Of a stretch of 5,549 nt of DNA, positions 1-5,549 are shown one piece after another. A model generated the notes under the pieces. That model did not search any database. It saw nothing but the letters and a program-made list of their open reading frames with translations, and was not told where the DNA came from. The stretch spans positions 1-5,549 of the forward strand of contig JAOUNK010000237.1 in the NCBI GenBank assembly GCA_029881015.1, in the 5' to 3' direction. The position numbers and the translations under genes were made by a program. Every line of letters begins with the position of its first letter. The stretch's first letter is position 1. This DNA comes from Gammaproteobacteria bacterium. GTDB lineage: Bacteria > Pseudomonadota > Gammaproteobacteria > Steroidobacterales > Woeseiaceae.

Positions 1-42
1 CACATGATGCACATTTTCTTCGAAAACCACATGACAGATTGA
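1..42 (+). CDS. Possible 3' tail of an upstream gene (partial)
   Basis: The first reading frame is open from the left edge for 13 codons and ends in TGA at 40-42. Nine of these 13 codons end in G or C, as in the genes that follow, whereas the galE frame over the same bases is AT-rich at third positions. This weakly suggests that the frame is the end of an upstream gene, in which case galE (ATG at 51) would follow after 8 bases as part of an operon. The tail is rich in His, Met and Phe and matches no family I recognise. It is too short to exclude a chance open frame in a leader region. Confidence 0.2.
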   Translation, partial: HMMHIFFENHMTD

Positions 43-50
43 ATAAATAT

Positions 51-1061
51 ATGAAAAACAAACAGATACTGGTCACCGGCGGAGCCGGGTACATCGGCAG
101 CCATGTCGTCCGGCAACTGGGCCACGCCGGTGAAAGCGTTATTACGCTGGATAACCTCTCGACCGGGTTCGAGGCTGCCGTCACCGCCGGCGAGCTCGTG
201 ATCGGAGACACCGGCGACGCCGCACTCCTGGAGAAGGTGTTCTCGGCATATGACATCGACACGGTCATGCATTTCGCGGCACACACGATCGTCCCCGAAT
301 CGGTCGCCGATCCACTCAAGTATTACCGCAACAACACGGCATCGAGCCGGACGCTCCTGGAAGCCGCCGCGAATCACGGCGTGAAAAACATCGTGTTTTC
401 GTCGACGGCAGCCGTTTACGGAATTCCTGCAGGAGGCAAGGCCTCGGAGGACTCACCGACCCAACCGATCAATCCCTACGGCACATCCAAGTTAATGACC
501 GAGTGGATGTTGCGCGACCTTGCGGCTGCCGGCGGACCCGGTTACGTTGCGTTGCGCTACTTCAATGTGGCCGGTTGCGAACCCAGCGGCACCATCGGCC
601 AGTCAACGCCGAAGGCAACGCTGCTCGTCAAGGTCGCGTGCGAGGCGGCAACCGGCAAGCGGCCGGGTGTCGCCATCTATGGCACGGACTACCCGACGCC
701 CGATGGCACGGGCCTGCGTGACTACATTCACGTCGAGGACCTGGCCACGGCACACCTCGACGCCCTGGCCTACCTGCGCAAAGGCGGCGATTCGACGGTC
801 CTGAACTGCGGCTATGGCCACGGCTACAGCGTTCGCGAAGTACTCGCGGCTGTCGCGAAAGCCAACGGCGAGCCACTGAATGTCAAGGAGGAGCCGCGCC
901 GTGCGGGCGACCCACCCGAGCTCATTGCCGTCGCGGAACGCGTACGCAAGGTGCTCGGCTGGACACCGAAGTTCGACGATCTTGATACGATAGTCCGCAC
1001 CAGCCTCGAATGGGAACGCAAAATCGCGGCCCGGGACCCTACCGCTTATTGGGCAGCCTGA
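51..1061 (+). CDS. galE: UDP-glucose 4-epimerase
   Basis: This cytoplasmic NAD-dependent short-chain dehydrogenase/reductase interconverts UDP-glucose and UDP-galactose, supplying galactosyl units for LPS or exopolysaccharide. The 336-residue product is close to the roughly 338 usual for the family. The Rossmann NAD motif TGGAGYIGSH lies at residues 9-18. The active site has the FSST motif at 116-119, with Thr119 in the place of the catalytic Ser, and YxxxK at Tyr143/Lys147. The family motifs RYFNVAG (169-175) and LRDYIHVEDLA (222-232) are present. The start was set at ATG 51 because it puts the NAD motif at the usual distance from the N terminus; a TTG at 39 is in frame and would add four residues. 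No clear Shine-Dalgarno is visible for either. The aromatic residue that narrows the sugar pocket in the E. coli enzyme (Tyr299) appears to be Leu291 here, so UDP-GlcNAc may also be a substrate. The stop lies 7 bases before glrK. Confidence 0.93.
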   Translation: MKNKQILVTGGAGYIGSHVVRQLGHAGESVITLDNLSTGFEAAVTAGELVIGDTGDAALLEKVFSAYDIDTVMHFAAHTIVPESVADPLKYYRNNTASSRTLLEAAANHGVKNIVFSSTAAVYGIPAGGKASEDSPTQPINPYGTSKLMTEWMLRDLAAAGGPGYVALRYFNVAGCEPSGTIGQSTPKATLLVKVACEAATGKRPGVAIYGTDYPTPDGTGLRDYIHVEDLATAHLDALAYLRKGGDSTVLNCGYGHGYSVREVLAAVAKANGEPLNVKEEPRRAGDPPELIAVAERVRKVLGWTPKFDDLDTIVRTSLEWERKIAARDPTAYWAA

Positions 1062-1068
1062 ACAACGA

Positions 1069-2535
1069 ATGAAATTTCGTCGCCCACGATCGCTTAACGG
1101 ACTCATCCTTGTCGGTTTCGGGTTCGTCGCATTACCGCTCCTGCTGGCGGTGATCTGGGCGCTCGTCAATCTCGATCGAGTCGCGGAGCAAAGCGAACGA
1201 CTGGTTTCGATCGGCGTATCCGCCGCTGAGAACAACCGGCGCCTCGAAGAACAACTCGTGACCCTGGAGCGCGTCGCACGCCAGTACCAGGTCCTGCGCA
1301 ACCCGGACAGCCTGCAGATCATCCTCGACGACCTGGAAGCGCTGGAACGACAGCTCGAGGAAATGGCCCCGCTCGTTGCGGAGGCCGGCGCCACGGAGCT
1401 GGCCGAATCGATCGGGCGCGGCGCGAGTGCCATCGTTGCCGCGTTGTCCGACCCGGAGATAGACGATGAGCAGCTCGTCGCGGCTATCGACCGCTTCGCG
1501 CCAATGCGACTGCGTGTAGAGGACCTCACCAACGTCCTCTCGACCTATGTCGATTCCGAGTTGTCAATACTCCAGGAAACTGCGCGTACCGCGCAAAAGG
1601 TATCGGCCTGGCAGGTCGCGGCCCTCGTGCCCGGAACCCTGGTGCTTATCCTGATCTTCACGTTCCTGGTTGCCCGGCCAATATCGCAAATCGATAGCGC
1701 CATCCACCAGCTCGGTGAGAGTGGCTTCTCGAAACCCATCAATATCAAGGGCCCGACGGATCTGGAGCGCTTGGGTCGACAGCTCGAGTGGCTCCGCGTA
1801 CGGCTGCTCGAACTCGCGCAGGAGAAGAACAAGTTCCTGCGGCACATGTCGCACGAATTGAAAACACCATTGGCAAATATCCGCGAGGGCACGGAGCTGT
1901 TGCTCGATGGTTCTGTCGGCGAACTGGACGAACCGCAGCGCGAGGTCACCGATATCCTGCGCATGAACGGCCTGAAACTCCAGCAGCTCATCGAAAACCT
2001 GCTGTCTTTCAGCGCCTGGCAAACCAAGAGCGAGGTACTCACACTCAGTGATTTTCCGCTGCGGGCACAGGTGATTGCGGTCGCCAGGACCCAGCGCCTG
2101 GCGCTGAAAGCTGCGAATATCCAGCTGAAGCTCGATGTGGAAGACATTATTGTGAACGCGGATCAAGACAAAATCCGTACAGTGCTGGATAATCTCCTCT
2201 CGAATGCGATCAAGTTCACCCCGCGCGGTGGCCTGATTACGATTCGTGCGAGTCGGCTGGACACGAGCTTCGTGATCGAGTTTGGTGACACGGGTCCGGG
2301 TATTCCAGAAGAAGAAAGCCCGCGCATTTTCGAGGCATTTTTCCAGGGTCGCCGGGAGCAAGGCGGCGCTGTTGGCGGTACGGGCATTGGCCTGTCCGTC
2401 GTGCTGGAGTGCATACAGGCACACGATGGCTCGGTTGAACTGGTCGACTCGGACGAATTTCCGGGCGCGCATTTCAGAATCCATATTCCGCAGAGGCGGG
2501 CTGTGGCTAAACGGAAGTTGGCGGCAAATGCATAA
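1069..2535 (+). CDS. glrK: Sensor histidine kinase of the GlrK/QseE family
   Basis: This inner-membrane kinase autophosphorylates and passes phosphate to the response regulator GlrR. Of its 488 residues, a first membrane segment spans about 12-34 and a second about 182-202. Between them is a largely helical, Glu/Leu-rich periplasmic domain of about 147 residues. A HAMP linker (about 203-250) leads into the HisKA domain, with phosphoacceptor His262 in SHELKTPL. The HATPase domain follows: N-box Asn375/Asn379, G1 DTGPG (407-411), F-box IFEAFF (420-425) and G2 GGTGIGLS (436-443). The segment after the His (IREGTELLLDG, VGEL) is characteristic of GlrK/QseE. It starts 7 bases after galE without an obvious Shine-Dalgarno, and its last 8 bases overlap qseG, implying coupled expression. 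All catalytic motifs are intact, so it should be active. The family assignment rests on both sequence and the qseG-glrR context; the signal sensed is not visible here. Confidence 0.9.
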   Translation: MKFRRPRSLNGLILVGFGFVALPLLLAVIWALVNLDRVAEQSERLVSIGVSAAENNRRLEEQLVTLERVARQYQVLRNPDSLQIILDDLEALERQLEEMAPLVAEAGATELAESIGRGASAIVAALSDPEIDDEQLVAAIDRFAPMRLRVEDLTNVLSTYVDSELSILQETARTAQKVSAWQVAALVPGTLVLILIFTFLVARPISQIDSAIHQLGESGFSKPINIKGPTDLERLGRQLEWLRVRLLELAQEKNKFLRHMSHELKTPLANIREGTELLLDGSVGELDEPQREVTDILRMNGLKLQQLIENLLSFSAWQTKSEVLTLSDFPLRAQVIAVARTQRLALKAANIQLKLDVEDIIVNADQDKIRTVLDNLLSNAIKFTPRGGLITIRASRLDTSFVIEFGDTGPGIPEEESPRIFEAFFQGRREQGGAVGGTGIGLSVVLECIQAHDGSVELVDSDEFPGAHFRIHIPQRRAVAKRKLAANA

Positions 2536-3157
2536 CACGAGGATCACAATTCGGTTGACCCGGATCGCGGCGATGGCAGTCATCGTTTCGTTGATGACGG
2601 GGTGTGCGACGGCCTCGAAAGCGACAGACTGGCTGCGTGGGCGTGACAAGGCCCCCACCGACGACACCGTGATTCTCGGCGCACCGGATGCCGAGGAGTA
2701 CCTTAAGGAGCTCTACGAGCTGGCGTCCGGCGACCCCCACAAACAGGCGGATATCTTTGAGGATGCGGCAGCCGCCGCTAAGCTGACGCCCGGACCCAGC
2801 AGCAATCTCCGTTTCGGCATGATCCTCGCTACTCCGGGGCACTCGGGGACCGACCCGGCGCGTGCAGAAAACGTCCTGCGCGACGTCCTGGCGCAAGGTG
2901 AGCTGCTGACGTCGACGGAGATGTCACTCGCGACGATCTACCTCTACAGCGCCACGCGCCTGAATACGATCAGCGCCGAAGCGCGCAATCTGACCGAATC
3001 CACCACGCGCGCCGCGCGCGATGAAGAACTCGCCACCAGTCAGCGCATCGCCTCTATAGAGGCAGAGAACCAGCGGCTCCGGCGCGAACTGGCCGACGCG
3101 GAACAAAAGCTCGAGGCGATCACCTCGATCGAACGCGAGATTCGTGACCAGGAGTAG
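2528..3157 (+). CDS. qseG: QseG/YfhG-like lipoprotein
   Basis: This is a predicted lipoprotein of 209 residues. The N terminus has Arg residues (5, 9, 12), a hydrophobic stretch (about 13-23) and a lipobox ending in Thr-Gly-Cys26. The residue after the Cys is Ala rather than Asp, which predicts transport to the outer membrane. Residues about 55-140 are helical and carry an ATPGHSGTDPARA segment (101-113) typical of YfhG/QseG. The C terminus (about 163-208) is a charged coiled coil ending in KLEAITSIEREI, also typical of QseG. In E. coli QseG contacts the periplasmic part of QseE/GlrK and is needed for its activity. ATG 2528 was chosen because it gives a complete signal peptide and overlaps the kinase stop by 8 bases; ATG 2573 would delete the Arg-rich n-region. 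The same frame is open further upstream inside glrK, but that extension would bury the signal peptide. The gene's place between kinase and regulator matches the enterobacterial operon. Confidence 0.87.
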   Translation: MHNTRITIRLTRIAAMAVIVSLMTGCATASKATDWLRGRDKAPTDDTVILGAPDAEEYLKELYELASGDPHKQADIFEDAAAAAKLTPGPSSNLRFGMILATPGHSGTDPARAENVLRDVLAQGELLTSTEMSLATIYLYSATRLNTISAEARNLTESTTRAARDEELATSQRIASIEAENQRLRRELADAEQKLEAITSIEREIRDQE

Positions 3158-3200
3158 CGCTCCCCTTGCCGGGCATGACATAACCCTCTAACCTTCTCCC

Positions 3201-4553
3201 ATGCCCACCAATCAACCGCAACGCGAAGGCAAGATCCTGCTCGTCGATGACGACCCGGGATTGCTCCGCCTGCTGAGTATCCGCCTGCGCGCCGAAGGCT
3301 ATGAAGTCGAAGCCGCGGAGTCCGCTCACAATGCACTGGGGACGCTGCGCCAATTCAGGCCGGACCTCGTGATCACCGATCTGCGCATGGACAAGATGGA
3401 TGGCATCGGCCTCCTCAAGGAATTACAGACCCGCTCCCCGGGCCTGCGCGTCGTCATCATCACTGCGCACGGCACAATCCCGGATGCGGTCACGGCGACA
3501 CAGCATGGTGCGTTCGGCTTCCTGACCAAGCCCATCGACAAAGACGAGCTGATGTCGCTGGTTGAGCGTGCAATGAAAGTCTCGGGCACGGCTGAAGTCG
3601 AGGATGACTGGGCGGCGGCAATCATTACCCGCAACGCAGCCATGAAAGAAGTGCTGCAACAGGCCAAGATGGTTGCGGCGACCGATGCACGCGTATTGAT
3701 CAACGGTGAGAGTGGCACCGGCAAGGAACTCCTCGCCCAGGCGATCCACAGCGCGAGCGATCGACGCAACAAGCCATTTACGGCCATCAACTGCTCCGCC
3801 ATGGCCGAAAATTTGCTCGAGTCCGAATTATTCGGACATGAAAAAGGCGCATTCACGGGCGCAACCCGTTCTCATGAGGGCCTTTTCCAGGCAGCCGAGG
3901 GCGGTACGTTGTTACTGGACGAGATCGGCGACATGCCCATGCGCCTGCAGGTTAAATTGTTGCGCGTGTTGCAGGAAAACCAGGTTCGCCCGGTCGGCAG
4001 CACTGAGGCAAAACAGATCGATGTCAGGGTCATCTCGGCAACGCACCGGGATCTGAAGGAATTCATGAAAGAGGGCCGCTTCCGCGAAGACCTCTACTAT
4101 CGACTGAACGTCGTCAACATCAAGTTGCCGACACTCGACGAGCGACGCGAGGATATCCCGCTGCTCGTTGCACATTTCCTGCAACAGATCGCCCGGGAAG
4201 CCGACCAGGAACGCAAGGTTTATGCGCCGGAGGCCGTGGAAATGCTCGTTACCGCCGAATGGCCCGGAAATATCCGGCAGCTGTACAACATCGTGCGGCA
4301 GAATGTGGCGTTGTCGCGCTCGCCCGTTATAAGCGCCGAACTCGTGCAACAGTCTTTGGGCGAGCACGCCGGGAAACTGGCGTCGTTTAGCGATGCGCGC
4401 GATGAATTTACGCGCAATTACCTGACGCAGATCCTGCAAATTACCATGGGCAACGTCAGCCAGGCTGCCCGCCTGGCAAAAAGAAACCGGACCGACTTTT
4501 ACAAGCTACTCGCTCGTCACGACCTGAACCCGGATTCGTTCAAATTCCGCTAG
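3201..4553 (+). CDS. glrR: Sigma-54-dependent response regulator GlrR/QseF
   Basis: This is an NtrC-type activator of 450 residues with three domains. The receiver (about 11-125) has acidic residues Asp16-18, phosphoacceptor Asp60, Thr88 and Lys110. The AAA+ domain has Walker A GESGTGKE (169-176), the sigma-54 contact loop GAFTGA (216-221), Walker B TLLLDE (236-241) and the FREDLYYRLN segment. The C-terminal Fis-type helix-turn-helix (about 416-441) includes NRTDFYKLLARHDL, very close to the end of E. coli GlrR. Phosphorylated by GlrK, it would drive open-complex formation at sigma-54 promoters. The start is fixed by an in-frame TAA at 3189-3191 and the lack of another ATG before the receiver. 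No Shine-Dalgarno precedes it; the upstream bases are pyrimidine-rich. The stop overlaps the convergent small gene by 14 bases. In E. coli glnB follows this gene, but it does not here. All functional motifs are intact. Confidence 0.93.
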   Translation: MPTNQPQREGKILLVDDDPGLLRLLSIRLRAEGYEVEAAESAHNALGTLRQFRPDLVITDLRMDKMDGIGLLKELQTRSPGLRVVIITAHGTIPDAVTATQHGAFGFLTKPIDKDELMSLVERAMKVSGTAEVEDDWAAAIITRNAAMKEVLQQAKMVAATDARVLINGESGTGKELLAQAIHSASDRRNKPFTAINCSAMAENLLESELFGHEKGAFTGATRSHEGLFQAAEGGTLLLDEIGDMPMRLQVKLLRVLQENQVRPVGSTEAKQIDVRVISATHRDLKEFMKEGRFREDLYYRLNVVNIKLPTLDERREDIPLLVAHFLQQIAREADQERKVYAPEAVEMLVTAEWPGNIRQLYNIVRQNVALSRSPVISAELVQQSLGEHAGKLASFSDARDEFTRNYLTQILQITMGNVSQAARLAKRNRTDFYKLLARHDLNPDSFKFR

Positions 4554-4770
4554 CGGACTGCTGTTCAGCCTCGGTCTCGGCGATCGCGAGGACATCATCG
4601 GGCGTCTCGCCCACGCAGCTGACTGTGTGACCGTACCGGTCGCGACCCTTTACCTGCCAGTATCCGGTCGGCAACTCGTCGACCCTGAAGAACCAGCCGC
4701 TGATGCGACTGCGAATCGGAAACGACTGCTTGATCTCCCGGTCAGGGTGTCTCGTTGTGAGGAAGTCCAT
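4540..4770 (-). CDS. Small hypothetical protein, unrecognised
   Basis: I do not recognise a named family. From ATG at 4768-4770 the product is 76 residues, soluble and without a signal peptide or membrane segment. It has a mixed beta-like core (PIRSRISGWFFRVDELPTGY, then WQVKGRDRYGHTVS) and a helical acidic C terminus. Third positions are mostly G/C from this ATG onward, which supports coding. The frame also opens from ATG 4812 (90 residues) and ATG 4896 (118 residues), but codons there are AT-rich and look non-coding, including a TAATAAT stretch at about 4818-4826. An AGGAG sits only 2 bases before the 4770 start, closer than usual, and the other starts have no ribosome site, so the start is uncertain. 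It runs opposite to glrR and shares 14 bases with its 3' end. Function is unknown. Confidence 0.6.
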   Translation of the reverse strand: MDFLTTRHPDREIKQSFPIRSRISGWFFRVDELPTGYWQVKGRDRYGHTVSCVGETPDDVLAIAETEAEQQSASGI

Positions 4771-5035
4771 AACTCCTGATTCTCGCTCTATGACACGCTC
4801 TTCGGCGCTCATGCGGAAATTATTAGCCGGAAAAATGAACGAATGGTGAATCCGGGGCAGTTCGCCGCCAATCATCTTAATGCAGATTGTCAGCATTGTT
4901 CGTCAGCTATTTGAAAAGCCGAACGACGTCGAAAATTGAGCGCTCTGCCAGTTATCGTCCAGGCAGGGAGAAACGGCCCGGGGTTGCGCGATCCATCTGG
5001 TCAACTTTGGCCACGCGCCTGGCCCCAGCCGATCC

Positions 5036-5549
5036 TCAGGGTGCGGCTTTCTTGGAATAGCCGTCGGCGCTGAGGCCGTACTTGTTCAGCAGGTCGTACA
5101 GTGTCGGGCGCGTGATGCCGAGGAGTTCGGCGGCCTTGGAGATATTGCCGTAGCTCCGGGTCAGCGCCACGCGAATGGCCTTCGACTCGGCGGCCTGCCG
5201 TACCTCACGAAGGTTCAGCGATTCACTCTGCCCATCGGCGTCCTGCAAGCCCAGGTCAATCGCGGTGACCATCTTGCCGTCGGCCATGATGACCGCACCT
5301 TTTATCTTGTTCTCGAGTTCACGGACGTTGCCTGGCCAGGAGTAAGCTTCGATGGCGCGGACGGCGTCGTCGGAAAAGCCGTTGATGGCTCGTTTCTGCA
5401 GTTTCGAGTACTTCTGCAACAGAGTACGCGCAAGAATCAGGCGACCTTCTTCACGATCCCGGTACGGCGGGATGTTGATCGTGATTTCGCTCACCCGGTA
5501 GTAAAGATCCTCGCGGAATAGCCCTTCCTTGATCCGGCCTTCGGGAACC
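5036..5549 (-). CDS. prsR: Sigma-54-dependent regulator, PrsR-like (partial, C-terminal part)
   Basis: The gene enters from the right edge, so its start is missing; 170 residues remain. They begin inside the AAA+ ATPase domain with FREDLYYRVSEITINIPP, pass through the WPGNVRELENKIK motif of sigma-54 activators, and end in a Fis-type helix-turn-helix, GNISKAAELLGITRPTLYDL. The SEITINIPP wording, the KGAVIMADGK segment and the LNLREVRQAAE linker resemble PrsR, the PEP-CTERM-box response regulator that controls exopolysaccharide and exosortase-linked loci. The expected receiver, Walker A and GAFTGA lie beyond the window, so a response-regulator architecture is assumed, not seen. A GTG at 5492-5494 is internal to the domain and is not a real start. 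Membership of the sigma-54 activators is near certain; the PrsR assignment is likely but rests on the C-terminal third only. No convincing terminator follows the stop. Confidence 0.8.
   Translation of the reverse strand, partial: VPEGRIKEGLFREDLYYRVSEITINIPPYRDREEGRLILARTLLQKYSKLQKRAINGFSDDAVRAIEAYSWPGNVRELENKIKGAVIMADGKMVTAIDLGLQDADGQSESLNLREVRQAAESKAIRVALTRSYGNISKAAELLGITRPTLYDLLNKYGLSADGYSKKAAP

Noticed and set aside
14..26. Inverted repeat TTTTC-TTC-GAAAA before galE
   Set aside because: Five mostly A/T pairs with a 3-base loop is expected by chance and too weak for an operator call.
680..720. Two TGGCAC elements (680 and 704) resembling the -24 box of sigma-54 promoters
   Set aside because: Neither has TTGC at the right distance, and both sit inside conserved galE codons.
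603..1532. Long open frame on - opposite galE and glrK (309 codons)
   Set aside because: It lies antisense to two clear genes, is low-complexity Ser/Arg-rich and has no domain motif. It is a by-product of GC-rich codon use.
2282..2527. Upstream extension of the qseG frame inside glrK
   Set aside because: It would place 82 unrelated residues before a complete lipoprotein signal peptide, and it overlaps the ATPase domain of glrK.
1564..2667. Long open frame on - opposite glrK and qseG (367 codons)
   Set aside because: It is antisense to the intact kinase catalytic domain and has no recognisable motif or sensible start.
3175..3183. ATG-ACA-TAA mini-frame between qseG and glrR
   Set aside because: Two codons with no ribosome site; chance occurrence is likely.
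4889..4907. Two GTCAGC copies spaced 13 bases apart upstream of the small - gene
   Set aside because: A six-base repeat is not significant without conservation data.
5009..5024. Inverted repeat GGCCA-CGCGCC-TGGCC after the prsR-like stop
   Set aside because: The stem is only 5 bp and no T-tract follows on either strand, so it is not a supportable intrinsic terminator.

Overview
The window is GC-rich, with G/C at most third codon positions inside the genes. It reads as a proteobacterial chromosome segment, most likely from a gammaproteobacterium outside the Enterobacterales. The strongest evidence is an intact glrK-qseG-glrR set (also called qseE-qseG-qseF). This is inferred from protein motifs and gene order; no rRNA or other taxonomic marker is present, so genus and family cannot be given.

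Layout, left to right: (1) Positions 1-42 may hold the last 13 codons of an upstream gene. (2) galE, a UDP-glucose 4-epimerase, runs 51-1061 on +. (3) glrK, a membrane sensor histidine kinase, starts 7 bases after galE. (4) qseG, a lipoprotein gene, overlaps the end of glrK by 8 bases. (5) glrR, a sigma-54-dependent response regulator, follows after 43 bases. These four + strand genes look like one transcription unit. (6) A small unrecognised gene on - meets glrR tail to tail and overlaps its last 14 bases. (7) The region 4771-5035 is non-coding as far as I can tell and has no convincing terminator or promoter. (8) The right edge holds the last 170 codons of a second sigma-54 activator on -, closest in character to PrsR, the regulator of PEP-CTERM/exosortase exopolysaccharide loci.

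How they may work together: GlrK is expected to sense an envelope cue, with the QseG lipoprotein controlling it from the periplasmic side. GlrK then phosphorylates GlrR, which activates sigma-54 promoters. In Escherichia coli the main target is the small RNA glmY, which controls amino-sugar synthesis, but that RNA circuit is restricted to enterobacteria. The target here is therefore open. Placing a nucleotide-sugar epimerase at the head of the operon, near a PrsR-like regulator, suggests a link to surface polysaccharide supply. That link is inference.

No mobile elements, CRISPR arrays, tRNA or rRNA genes were seen. The main genes belong to known families. What is less usual is the galE-glrK-qseG-glrR arrangement, the unknown GlrR target, and the uncharacterised small gene.
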